The position numbers were made by a program, and so were the translations under genes. The notes beneath the pieces are model-generated. The model searched no databases and was not told where the DNA came from. It was given only the letters and a program-made list of their open reading frames with translations. From IMG/VR virus record IMGVR_UViG_3300047388_000165, positions 1 through 56,053 of that record: a DNA stretch of 56,053 bases; one strand, 5' to 3'. The stretch is from a virus. Positions 48,497 to 55,776 of this stretch are shown here, piece by piece. How positions within the stretch are numbered: the stretch's first letter is position 1; each line of letters starts with the position of its first letter.

Positions 48497-49182
48497 AATT
48501 TCTTTTTGAGAATCAACAGCTCTTTGCTGACGTGGGCTTCTTCGATATCACGCTCACCCAGCAGGATGCGACCCAACAATGACTCCGCGAACTGGACCTG
48601 ATCGGGATATCCCTCGGTGTGGCTGGCGGGATTGTTGACCGATTCCCGAAAGTCCTCAATGCAATAGTAGCCACCCGGTTTCACGTGGGACCACAGATAC
48701 TGGAACGACATGACCATGGTGCCGGAAGAGTGGGCGCCGTCGTCAATGATGATGTCGAACTGTTCGGGATACTCCTCCACGAATCGCTGGAGATCGTAAG
48801 GGCGTAGGGCATCGCCTTTGAAAAAGTTGAACCTTGGGAACAGTCCGTTGTCGATCACGCTCTGCTCAATCTCGGGAGCGAACTTAAAGTCGGCGATGTC
48901 CATGCCGACAATCTGCGCCCTGGTGAAATACTGGAGCCATAGTTTGATTGATGCTCCCACGTTGAGCCCGATCTCCAGCATTCGGATTGGTTCGTCACGC
49001 CACTTGGAAAACTCCCGGTCGTAGAACGGTGTGTAACCGTGGAGGATGTAATCGCCATCACCTTCACGTCTCGTGCGCTTGTCAGTCCACAAAGCGGGGA
49101 CTGTTTCTCTGTGCGCTAGTTCGTCCAAAGTAAATCGTTCATTAAGCATATGCTCCACTGGCTGCCATTTATTTTCAATCAT
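48493..49182 (-). CDS. SAM-dependent methyltransferase
   Basis: ATG 49182 (MIENKWQPVEHML) is preferred; the longer frame is shadow. About 229 aa. PIRMLEIGLNVGASIKLWL is the SAM-binding motif I, then AQIVGMDIADFK (motif II) and FDIIIDDGAHSSGTM (motif III). It resembles macrocin-type O-methyltransferases of sugar clusters. Likely to methylate a glycan; the substrate is unknown. Confidence 0.75.
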   Translation of the reverse strand: MIENKWQPVEHMLNERFTLDELAHRETVPALWTDKRTRREGDGDYILHGYTPFYDREFSKWRDEPIRMLEIGLNVGASIKLWLQYFTRAQIVGMDIADFKFAPEIEQSVIDNGLFPRFNFFKGDALRPYDLQRFVEEYPEQFDIIIDDGAHSSGTMVMSFQYLWSHVKPGGYYCIEDFRESVNNPASHTEGYPDQVQFAESLLGRILLGERDIEEAHVSKELLILKKKL

Positions 49183-49183
49183 A

Positions 49184-49843
49184 TCAGTTTGGTGTTGGCC
49201 AGCCGGGATGGAAGTCCGCCACCCGCGCCGGGCGGGGGCTTCTGCCAATCCAGTTCTCGGCTTCATACCGATTCTCCCACGTGGCCGGAGGGAGAGGTGG
49301 GAGACTGGCAAGATAGTTCGACTTCGCCCACCAGAAGGTGCCCCCGAAAAACGGGATGGTGATAGTTCCAGGATTTCTCTCCGGAGTAAGCCAATGAGCA
49401 CCAGCGCAGTCGTACCCCTTTTGGAGCGCTTTGTAGCACTCCTGCCAGCCCCACACCGAAATCGCTTCCATCCGGCGGCGCCATCCATCAGCCTGATTGG
49501 GCGTGCTCACACCCTTCGTGTGATGATACATGATCGCCCAGTTGGGATGCTGAATGGCCCAGTCGCGCACGAGATTCATGGTCGGGATTTCCGAGGTGGC
49601 TCCCGACCCGTGCTGAATCACCACTGCTTTTTCAGACACGATTGATGCAACCGCCATCGCGTCGCTCTCGTCGCCGTTCACTCCGACAATGATATTCGTG
49701 GCGGCGTCCTCCAGGCCACTCCGCTTGAGCGCGTCCATCTGTGACACAATAAGTCGGAAGGCGTAGTCGGGATCGATGGGACGCTTCTCGCTCTTGAGCA
49801 GGCAGTGGTAGAACACTGCGATGGGTAAATTTATTTGGGCCAT
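49184..49843 (-). CDS. Glycosyltransferase-like protein
   Basis: ATG 49843 (MAQINLPIAVFYHC) is chosen. 219 aa. IIVGVNGDESDAM and WAIMYHHTKGVSTPNQADGWRRRM form the pattern of a bacterial family of surface-sugar proteins. Strong Trp/Tyr content near the end. It overlaps the next gene in transcription by 13 bases. Confidence 0.5.
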   Translation of the reverse strand: MAQINLPIAVFYHCLLKSEKRPIDPDYAFRLIVSQMDALKRSGLEDAATNIIVGVNGDESDAMAVASIVSEKAVVIQHGSGATSEIPTMNLVRDWAIQHPNWAIMYHHTKGVSTPNQADGWRRRMEAISVWGWQECYKALQKGYDCAGAHWLTPERNPGTITIPFFGGTFWWAKSNYLASLPPLPPATWENRYEAENWIGRSPRPARVADFHPGWPTPN

Positions 49844-50469
49844 GTTGGTGCCATGTGTTGATCGACCAGCAGCGACTCGTTGGGCGTCACCGGGTGCCAG
49901 TTCTCCATGTGGTAAGTCCCACGCCACGTCACCTGCAACGGCTCGAAGCCCTGCTTCTGACTCCAGAGCGTGAATGAGTCCGCGCCGTGTTCAAACTGAT
50001 AACGATTCGAGTTGTCCACCCGGTTGGGATACGAGTTGAGAAATTCCGGAGGACACCAAAAGGCAGTGGTTCTCAGGTGGGGTCGAGGCGAATGAAAGCC
50101 CCACGGCGAGTAGACCGCTGGTCCGTTTTCAATGTATGACATCACAATCCGGTCGAGCCAGCCAGCGCGGTGGAAGTGGACGGGTGATCCCAGGCACACC
50201 ATCAGGTCGCACTCAATCAAATCCGCTGCCGCCTGATAAGCACCGATGTCCTTCCCAAAATTGTTGTGCTGGAAAAACCGTGGGCTGAGCGGCGAGAAGA
50301 TCGGCTTGCACCAGTCTCCCATGGGAATGCTCCCGTTGATGCAGACATAAATCTCGTGATCGTACTGGCCGGGCGGGTTCTCCATGTAAGTCTCAACGAA
50401 CCGTCGCGCCATCGGACCATAGGTCATCATGTTGGCTGTGGGATGAATGTAAACCAAAGCGATCTTCAT
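49831..50469 (-). CDS. Glycosyltransferase-like protein
   Basis: Starts at 50469 (MKIALVYIHPTAN). 212 aa. HNNFGKDIGAYQAAADLIECDLMVCLGSPV resembles the NxGxDIGAY pattern of rhamnan-type glycosyltransferases. It is followed by CPPEFLNSYPNR. It probably works with the neighbouring sugar genes. Confidence 0.5.
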   Translation of the reverse strand: MKIALVYIHPTANMMTYGPMARRFVETYMENPPGQYDHEIYVCINGSIPMGDWCKPIFSPLSPRFFQHNNFGKDIGAYQAAADLIECDLMVCLGSPVHFHRAGWLDRIVMSYIENGPAVYSPWGFHSPRPHLRTTAFWCPPEFLNSYPNRVDNSNRYQFEHGADSFTLWSQKQGFEPLQVTWRGTYHMENWHPVTPNESLLVDQHMAPTWPK

Positions 50470-50747
50470 TGTCTGCGCGGGTCTGCGGGAACCAGTTTGA
50501 TGACCGCTCTTCCACTGTCCACCGTGTTGGTGGCGAGGATGATCTCGTTGGACACCGCCGCGCGAAAGATGCGGTCGATGAAGATTTCGCTGACCACTTT
50601 CTTGGTCATGCCGTCCGGTTGAGGGATTTCAACCTGCGTCACCGGCCTCTCGACTTGAATGAAGTGGGCGGTGATATCAGCCTCGAAGGTTGAGCCCACC
50701 CAACACCAGACCGCAATCCCCAACATGAAGGCGAAACAGTATTTCAC
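50466..50747 (-). CDS. Exported small protein, 93 aa
   Basis: Starts at 50747. The N-terminus MKYCFAFMLGIAVWCWVGSTFEA is a signal peptide. The mature part is soluble and beta-rich. ATGA-coupled on both sides. Function unknown; signal-bearing proteins recur in this phage. Confidence 0.6.
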   Translation of the reverse strand: MKYCFAFMLGIAVWCWVGSTFEADITAHFIQVERPVTQVEIPQPDGMTKKVVSEIFIDRIFRAAVSNEIILATNTVDSGRAVIKLVPADPRRQ

Positions 50748-51481
50748 GCCGGCTTAGTGTCTACCGCGGTTGACACCGTTTTGTTTATTTCCTCGAGAAT
50801 CCAGCAGTTTTTATCCAGCTCGTTCTTGGTGGCGTCGCTCATGTGCTCAGTGATGAAGGGGAGCGGCGTGTGGACCTTCAGCTTCAGCGGGCAGAGGCAG
50901 GCGGTACAGACGTTCAGCTTGTCATCGACCGTGGTGGACAACTTGCGGGAGGCCAACTGGGACATCTGGAGTTTTATCGCAGCGGCAGCCGGCTTGGTGA
51001 ACCACTCCTCAAGGCCACCCTTTCCGTTCAACACACAGGCCGCACAGACCTCCGCGCGGTGCTGAGAGAGGGAGGTTTCCACGGGAGGGAGCTGGGAATC
51101 GATCCAGTCGTTCAGTGTCTTTACGCCCTGCCACACCTTCTTGGCTTTATCCGCCACAGCACTTAGCTGCTTTTCGGCGAGAGGTGCCAGGGCTTTGAAT
51201 TTTGGGGAGGGGGCCACTCCTGCTCCCGGCTGGTTGATGAAGTTGGTCCAACCCATCCGCTCACAGATGGCGGCGTTGAACATGTCCACTTCGGTTGCGA
51301 CAGTGTCCCAGTCCGTCGCCCACCCGTGTTTGGCGACCAGCGCTGGGTTTGCCTTCCTCATGGCGACCACCTGGTCGACCACGTTGTTGAAGGAGCCCTG
51401 CCTTGAATTGAACCGGGTTTCCGGCTGATAGAACTTTATCCCAAAGGGTATCTGAATCTGGCGATTGTTAAGCGTTGCCAT
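50744..51481 (-). CDS. Zinc-cluster protein, start of sugar island, 245 aa
   Basis: ATG 51481 (MATLNNRQIQIPFGIKF) is chosen; a longer TTG frame would cover the promoter. Two Cys clusters, CAACVLNGKG and CTACLCPLKLKVH, near residues 140-220 look like zinc binding. The C-terminus ends in STAVDTKPA, the palindrome copy. First gene of the leftward operon. No family recognised. Confidence 0.65.
   Translation of the reverse strand: MATLNNRQIQIPFGIKFYQPETRFNSRQGSFNNVVDQVVAMRKANPALVAKHGWATDWDTVATEVDMFNAAICERMGWTNFINQPGAGVAPSPKFKALAPLAEKQLSAVADKAKKVWQGVKTLNDWIDSQLPPVETSLSQHRAEVCAACVLNGKGGLEEWFTKPAAAAIKLQMSQLASRKLSTTVDDKLNVCTACLCPLKLKVHTPLPFITEHMSDATKNELDKNCWILEEINKTVSTAVDTKPA
50758..50775. repeat. 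Dispersed palindrome, copy 9 (17/18)
   Basis: TGTCTACCGCGGTTGACA, one base changed in the left arm. It lies at the very 3' end of the 51481 gene, read as STAVD in the last nine residues. Confidence 0.95.
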
Positions 51482-51491
51482 AGTGAGTTTG

Positions 51492-51520
51492 GTTATCCCT
51501 GATTTTTCGCTTGCTGTCAA
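51492..51520 (-). promoter_or_regulatory. Leftward sigma70-type promoter
   Basis: On the minus strand TTGACA (51520-51515), a 17-base spacer and GATAAC (51497-51492). The ATG at 51481 would lie only a few bases after the start of the message, so it may be nearly leaderless. Confidence 0.55.
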
Positions 51521-51547
51521 CATCGCTCTGTATCATAGTCGAAACAC

Positions 51548-52063
51548 ATGAAATCATTCTTCGTATTTGATGTCGAGTCAGTTGGACTGCATGGTGAAGG
51601 ATTCGCTGTCGGCGGAGGAGTGTTCCTCGCCAACGGAGCCATCCAGTGGGGGTTCCGAATGTCGTGCCCGATTGACGAGTGCATCGGCACCGATGAGGGA
51701 AGGAAGTGGGTTAAGGATAATTGCCCTGTTCTGGAAATCACTCATCGGTCCCCGAAGGCAATGAGGGACGCATTCTGGGAAAAGTGGTCAATGGCGAAAA
51801 GTGAAGGCGCTGTAATGGCGGCTGAATGTGGCTGGCCGGTGGAGGCGAACTTCCTTGGAAGCTGCATCACTGACGACCCTTCTCGACAGTGGTGCGGACC
51901 TTATCCACTGCACGAAATCGCCTCATTCATGGTAGCGGCAGGAATGGACCCGATGGCTAAATACGAACGCACTTCGAGTGAGCTGCCGCAGCACGACCCA
52001 TACGCTGATGCGGTGCAGTCAGCGCGTCTTTTATCAGAAGCCCTCTCCAAAATAAAAATATGA
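51548..52063 (+). CDS. DnaQ-like 3'-5' exonuclease fold
   Basis: It encodes 171 aa. FFVFDVESVGLHGEGFAVGGG at residues 4-24 gives the first DxE motif; HDPYADAVQSARLL near 148-161 matches the C-terminal Asp motif of DEDD nucleases. The centre has CPIDEC and a charged helix. With no phage DNA polymerase in the window it may act in recombination or on RNA. First gene of a short plus-strand operon. Confidence 0.7.
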   Translation: MKSFFVFDVESVGLHGEGFAVGGGVFLANGAIQWGFRMSCPIDECIGTDEGRKWVKDNCPVLEITHRSPKAMRDAFWEKWSMAKSEGAVMAAECGWPVEANFLGSCITDDPSRQWCGPYPLHEIASFMVAAGMDPMAKYERTSSELPQHDPYADAVQSARLLSEALSKIKI

Positions 52064-52242
52064 TTCTCGGACAAATGATTCAGGCATGGCGTGAGAAGCA
52101 CCATGTCTCCCGACGACAGCTCGCCCTTCAAATCGGCATCGATCACGTGACGCTCTCCCGGCTGGAGAACAATGACGTGCGCGCCATCTCCGTGGATATC
52201 CTCGGCAAGATTTACACCTGGCAAATCTCAAAGGAAAAATGA
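52060..52242 (+). CDS. XRE-family HTH regulator, 60 aa
   Basis: ATGA-coupled. MILGQMIQAWREKHHVSRRQLALQIGIDHVTLSRLEN is a complete Cro/CI-type helix-turn-helix over five helices (quoted in parts, about 37 residues). It has no further domain. Candidate repressor for the capsid operator or the dispersed palindrome. Confidence 0.8.
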   Translation: MILGQMIQAWREKHHVSRRQLALQIGIDHVTLSRLENNDVRAISVDILGKIYTWQISKEK

Positions 52243-52604
52243 GCTGGAAAGGTTTCGACTCAAGTTGGCTGCAAGCGCATGAAAATCGTACTCGAACTCA
52301 ATTACCGAACCCCGCGCCACGCGAACGACCGGCACCACTGGCGAGCAGTTGTGGCGGAGAAGCACCGAGCACAATCTGTCCTATTGTCCGCTTTACGCTC
52401 CGCCGCGTCCGGCTACTTGACGTTGACGCCAAATACGCCTCAGTCAAAGATTTGCTCGACGGCCTCCAATACGCTGGCCTTATTCATGGCGACAAAGAGG
52501 GTCAAGTCCGTCTCGAAGTCGTCCAAGAAAAAGTCAGGAAGTTCACCGAAGAAAGCACCCTCATCGAAATAGAATATGCTGAGCCTCAAACCCACCCGGA
52601 ATAA
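52239..52604 (+). CDS. RusA-like phage protein, 121 aa
   Basis: ATGA-coupled to the HTH gene. After an N-terminal MSWKGFDSSWLQAHENR motif typical of a phage family, the second half reads LLDVDAKYASVKDLLDGLQYAGLI and VVQEKVRKFTEESTLIEIE, the pattern of RusA-type Holliday-junction resolvases. The conserved Asp pair in LLDVDAKY would bind metal. The overlapping 52279 frame is a shadow. Confidence 0.6.
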   Translation: MSWKGFDSSWLQAHENRTRTQLPNPAPRERPAPLASSCGGEAPSTICPIVRFTLRRVRLLDVDAKYASVKDLLDGLQYAGLIHGDKEGQVRLEVVQEKVRKFTEESTLIEIEYAEPQTHPE

Positions 52605-52878
52605 AATCCTCGTCACTCCGTACCGCCGCGACAAGAAGTGGGGCGGCAAGATTGAACTCCTCGAGAAGCAGCGCGATGTTCTCATGGGCGACGACCACTG
52701 CTTCTGGGTGGTGGCGGTGCCGGACGGCTGTGAGGAAATCAAAGTAAAAGACCGCGTGATCCTGATTCAGGACCACGACGGTCTGGAGTACTTGGTGGAC
52801 GGAACTAAGCGGGCTTTTGTGAATCTGGCTCAGGTGCTGGTGGTTCTGCCACATGAGGGATTTCAGACGCCGCCCTGA
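52576..52878 (+). CDS. GroES-like co-chaperonin protein
   Basis: It encodes 100 aa. LKPTRNKILVTPYRRDKKWGGKIEL, then CEEIKVKDRVILIQDHDGLEYLVDG and the final strand LAQVLVVL follow the GroES barrel order. A phage GroES-like protein could pair with host GroEL to fold virion proteins. It overlaps the convergent gene by 74 bases. Confidence 0.6.
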   Translation: MLSLKPTRNKILVTPYRRDKKWGGKIELLEKQRDVLMGDDHCFWVVAVPDGCEEIKVKDRVILIQDHDGLEYLVDGTKRAFVNLAQVLVVLPHEGFQTPP

Positions 52879-53059
52879 TACCGGACAACTGAATCAGCTT
52901 CTCAGTATAAACGGCGGCATCCAGCAACTCCATTTGCAGATGCTCCAACCACTCCACCCCAGTTAGATCGGTGCGGTCCATGGTGACACCGTACTTCCGC
53001 TCGCCCACTTGAGCGCGGTGCTGCAACTTGGCGATTACTGCTTGATTGATAGAATCCAT
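52805..53059 (-). CDS. Small conserved phage protein, 84 aa
   Basis: Starts at 53059. RAQVGERKYGVTMDRTDLTGVEWLEHLQMELLDAAVYTEKL (in parts) matches a very common phage family of unknown role, perhaps NTP-pyrophosphohydrolase-like. Its Pro/Glu tail overlaps the plus-strand GroES-like gene. Last gene of the leftward right-end operon. Confidence 0.65.
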   Translation of the reverse strand: MDSINQAVIAKLQHRAQVGERKYGVTMDRTDLTGVEWLEHLQMELLDAAVYTEKLIQLSGIRAASEIPHVAEPPAPEPDSQKPA

Positions 53060-53060
53060 A

Positions 53061-53552
53061 TTAGCTCGCTTTCTCCGGTAGCAGCCCGGCGTAGCCGTTG
53101 ACCTTCAGCCGGTCGTAATAGCTTTCGTCCTTGGACATCATCACGTAAGGCAGGAACACTTGCAGCGTCTCTGCCTGCTTGAGTTGGATCATGGACATTT
53201 GGACCTCCACCCAATCCTGTATGATCTTCCACGCGGTGCGACCGGCTTGTTCCTTGAACGACGCCTTGCTCTTTTTCTTTTGGCATCCCCACGCGATTTT
53301 ACCATCAGGCAGCAGGTCGTCACCCATGTAATCCCGCCAGAGCGCGTCCCACGCTTTGTCTACATCGGCTGGCAACCGGATGAACACCTTCCCACTGGGC
53401 GTCTCCAGTTGAAAATTGATGGCCGCGATCTGGCCATCAGTGCCGACATACTCCTTCATGATGCCGCTGACGCCACACCGGATGAGAACCTGCTCAATCC
53501 GGTAGATGGTCTGCGACACCGGCACGTCGGAGGTATAGTTTTTAAGAAACAT
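53061..53552 (-). CDS. Conserved phage protein, 163 aa
   Basis: ATG 53552 (MFLKNYTSDVPVSQTIYRIEQ) is chosen; the longer upstream frame is a shadow of the 53542 gene. SGKVFIRLPADVDKAWDALW and RTAWKIIQDWVEVQMSMIQLKQAETLQVFLPY are typical of a phage family common in this genome type. Function unknown. Confidence 0.7.
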   Translation of the reverse strand: MFLKNYTSDVPVSQTIYRIEQVLIRCGVSGIMKEYVGTDGQIAAINFQLETPSGKVFIRLPADVDKAWDALWRDYMGDDLLPDGKIAWGCQKKKSKASFKEQAGRTAWKIIQDWVEVQMSMIQLKQAETLQVFLPYVMMSKDESYYDRLKVNGYAGLLPEKAS

Positions 53553-53949
53553 TGGCCTTCTCCTGTTGAACCTCCGCGAGTTTGTTGATGACCTTCTGGA
53601 GCGCCCGGTCGAGCCGGTCCTGTTCGGCGAGGATGAGGGCGCCGGCTTTGATGAGGCAGCGCTCCCGATCGATCTCGCTGGTGTAATTTCCGAAGCCGTT
53701 CTTCTTCCACGGTTTGAAATAATCCGATCCCCACGGCCACTGTTTGAAGTTGTGGTAGGCCCAGATGGGCGACTTGATGGCGGCGTTGGCGTAGAAGTGA
53801 GCTGCTGCCCACAGGCTGCCGTTGGTGTGAGCGTCGTCGTGATCCTCGCTCCACTGTTCGTCGTTGACTTGGCGATCTCGCTCGAAGTCGATGGCGGCAG
53901 TGGCATTGACCCTCGCCTCTTCGCTGATGATGACTGTCTCGGTGTTCAT
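53542..53949 (-). CDS. Conserved phage protein, 135 aa
   Basis: Starts at 53949. FERDRQVNDEQWSEDHDDAH, GSLWAAAHFYA, FKQWPWGSDYFKPW and DRERCLIKAGALILAEQDRLDRAL define a phage family of unknown role. It overlaps the next gene by 11 bases and the one before by four. Confidence 0.7.
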   Translation of the reverse strand: MNTETVIISEEARVNATAAIDFERDRQVNDEQWSEDHDDAHTNGSLWAAAHFYANAAIKSPIWAYHNFKQWPWGSDYFKPWKKNGFGNYTSEIDRERCLIKAGALILAEQDRLDRALQKVINKLAEVQQEKANVS

Positions 53950-54233
53950 TTTTCCTTTGGTTGTTTTTGTTGCAGTGACGTTAGAAAGCAGGTGGCCTCA
54001 AGCATCGCGTCGATTTTATTTTCGCGGTCGGAGCCAGTGAAGGCGTGCATGGCGTCCTTGGTAATTTCGGAGAACCATGGGCCGTCGGCAGCCCAGTGTT
54101 TGTCCTCCCGCATCCGGCGTCGGCGGCAGATGCGAATGACGTAGCAGTCGTGGTTGACGACTTCTGAAACCGGCAGACCCTGCTCCCCGTGGATGGGGCA
54201 GGGGTATTTATTTTTCGAGCAGGTGCAGTTCAT
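53946..54233 (-). CDS. Small Cys-rich phage protein, 95 aa
   Basis: Starts at 54233. CTCSKNKYPCPIHG near the start resembles a zinc knuckle. The rest is soluble (HWAADGPWFSEITKDAMHAFTG). Four-base overlaps at both ends. Function unknown. Confidence 0.6.
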   Translation of the reverse strand: MNCTCSKNKYPCPIHGEQGLPVSEVVNHDCYVIRICRRRRMREDKHWAADGPWFSEITKDAMHAFTGSDRENKIDAMLEATCFLTSLQQKQPKEK

Positions 54234-54712
54234 ACAGGCATCGGTTGAGCCTTGAGCGACTCGATCGGTTTAAGAAGTTCGGACTCGATGGCGTAGCACC
54301 CCTTGGTGATTCCCTTCCACCAGTGGCACGGCTGCTTGGCCCAGTGGCCCCAGCACCAACCCTTGAGTTGGACGGTGTCGAAGCTGGGCATCCGGCACAA
54401 AATGTAGATCATGTCCTCCGGGTCCTGAGGGCGGATGAGCAGCCGGTCGTTCTCTCCTAGCACGGTTTTCACCTGCAACAGTCCAACGTCGCCCCGCAGG
54501 GTATCGGTTGTGTGCGTGACCGGATTCCATTCAATGCCGTAGACCTTGGAGGTGACGAACTCACCACACGCGCCGTTGCAATCGCCTTCAATCCCAAAGT
54601 CTTTACGGCCCTTGTCCATGGGAAAATTCTGCGCCCGAGCGGACAGGAAGCGAGCGGTGCCCACGTCGTAACAGCGGCGCAGTTCCGCGAAGGTGAGGGC
54701 CACAGTTATCAT
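54230..54712 (-). CDS. Hypothetical protein, 160 aa
   Basis: ATG 54712 (MITVALTFAELRRCYDVGTARF) is chosen over a longer frame. KDFGIEGDCNGACGEFVTSKVYGIEWN is a distinctive segment; a Trp-rich WCWGHWAKQPCHWW part follows. The pattern resembles a phage family of unknown function, possibly nuclease-like because of the repeated acidic/Lys segment. ATGA-coupled. Confidence 0.65.
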   Translation of the reverse strand: MITVALTFAELRRCYDVGTARFLSARAQNFPMDKGRKDFGIEGDCNGACGEFVTSKVYGIEWNPVTHTTDTLRGDVGLLQVKTVLGENDRLLIRPQDPEDMIYILCRMPSFDTVQLKGWCWGHWAKQPCHWWKGITKGCYAIESELLKPIESLKAQPMPV

Positions 54713-55137
54713 TGGAACTCCACAGGCAGCACGATGTTCCAGAGCTGGCTGCAATGGAAGAACGGCCTGATTTCCTTGGGCGAATAGCCGGCGTAACCGC
54801 AGCCGATCTTGGTGACGAGGAACTCGTTCTCCGGATGGTTCTCGGCGTAGTCGAGGAACCGGTAGACCGCGGCCTCGATCTCATCCAGCGGCACGGCCTG
54901 GAACCGGACCTTCCAATGCTCCGGAGTGCGCGGGAGGTAGATGCGGGTGGGGATGGCGTAGCATCTGCCGGTCGGGCCTTCCGAGATTCCCTTCTCGGCG
55001 CCGAAGAGTTGCTGGGCGGTGCGCGCGGCGCCCTTGCCATGCACGCCGTGAGTGTTGGAGCCGAACACAAAAATCTGGTTGGGCTCGAGCATGAGGATAT
55101 TTTCCGGTGTCGATTTCATATTGGTGTGATGATTCAC
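54709..55137 (-). CDS. Macro-like phage protein (A1S_2505 type)
   Basis: GTG 55137 overlaps the LuxR-type gene stop; ATG 55119 is the alternative. 142 aa. IFVFGSNTHGVHGKGAARTAQQLFGAEKG and the later FLVTKIGCGYAGYSPKEI are conserved in a phage/bacterial family resembling macro domains, which bind ADP-ribose-like ligands. It could counter ADP-ribosylation; unproved. Confidence 0.65.
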   Translation of the reverse strand: MNHHTNMKSTPENILMLEPNQIFVFGSNTHGVHGKGAARTAQQLFGAEKGISEGPTGRCYAIPTRIYLPRTPEHWKVRFQAVPLDEIEAAVYRFLDYAENHPENEFLVTKIGCGYAGYSPKEIRPFFHCSQLWNIVLPVEFQ

Positions 55138-55397
55138 TCCAGATTCTGCGGGATTTGGTGGTGCGAGTCTTCTCCAATTTTAGAGTTGAAAAAATCAGTC
55201 ATGGCGAAGTGATTAGTCCGGAGAGCGACGCGGATCATGGCGGTGATGTTGTTGACCCGCCACTTGAAGTAGATCGCCTGCCGGTGCTTCTCCACGGTCT
55301 TGATGGAGCAGCCCAGATAATCGGCGATGCTTTTGTTCACGTAACCGAGGCACAGCAGCTGCATGACCTCGTGTTCCCGATCGGTGAGCGGTTTCAA
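55134..55397 (-). CDS. LuxR-type HTH regulator
   Basis: TTG 55397 is chosen because GAAAGGA lies upstream and its TTGA overlaps the previous stop; the 55421 start is less likely. About 87 aa. LTDREHEVMQLLCLGYVNKSIADYLGCSIKTVEKHRQAIYFKW (in pieces) is a complete GerE/LuxR-type helix-turn-helix with no receiver domain. It may regulate host or phage promoters. Confidence 0.8.
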   Translation of the reverse strand: MKPLTDREHEVMQLLCLGYVNKSIADYLGCSIKTVEKHRQAIYFKWRVNNITAMIRVALRTNHFAMTDFFNSKIGEDSHHQIPQNLE

Positions 55398-55615
55398 TCT
55401 CGCGGTCCTTTCCTGCGGCAATCGATGATGCAGCCCTCATACATCCCGTCCTTCAGCAAATTCGGCAGCTCCCTGGCGATCATGTGGGCGGTGATCGGGT
55501 CGTCGTGAGTGATGACGGCCAGCTTGGGGAAGAGCCGCACGGTCACGCCGTCGAGGCGCATGGTGTGGCGGAAACGCTTCCGGATGATCTGCTCGAGTTT
55601 GATCTGGAGAGTCAC
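55394..55615 (-). CDS. Small phage protein, 73 aa
   Basis: GTG 55615 follows GAAGGACAAAAAGCC; the long upstream frame is rejected as a shadow. VTLQIKLEQIIRKRFRHTMRLDGVTVRLFPKL (in parts) is basic, then a helical part. Four-base overlaps at both ends. Function unknown. Confidence 0.55.
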   Translation of the reverse strand: MTLQIKLEQIIRKRFRHTMRLDGVTVRLFPKLAVITHDDPITAHMIARELPNLLKDGMYEGCIIDCRRKGPRD

Positions 55616-55776
55616 GGCTTTTTGTCCTTCTCGGCATGGAGCCAGCCCATCTGCCAGTTCCAGCGCTTCGTGATGTCCTCTGGCTGCATGCCTTCGAAGG
55701 GACACTCGTTGAATTTCTTGCCGGCGAGGTAGTCGGCATACCCGCGCTCGGCCTCTTGGGTTCGGCAGTCGCTCAT
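55612..55776 (-). CDS. RMF-like small protein, 54 aa
   Basis: ATG 55776 overlaps the previous stop and its own stop overlaps the next start. RGYADYLAGKKFNECPFEGMQ and NWQMGWLHAE follow the ribosome modulation factor pattern (GYxAGxxG...CPY...WxxGW). RMF dimerises ribosomes; a phage copy could affect host translation. Small size limits confidence. Confidence 0.55.
   Translation of the reverse strand: MSDCRTQEAERGYADYLAGKKFNECPFEGMQPEDITKRWNWQMGWLHAEKDKKP

Noticed and set aside
52279-52572. Alternative frame within the RusA-like gene
   Set aside because: Its N-terminus looks plausible but the rest is a Ser/Lys-rich shadow; the 52239 frame has the conserved RusA-type end and an ATGA overlap.
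53553-53906. Upstream extension of the 53061 gene
   Set aside because: Ser/Thr/Arg-rich shadow of the 53542 gene, which is a recognised phage family.
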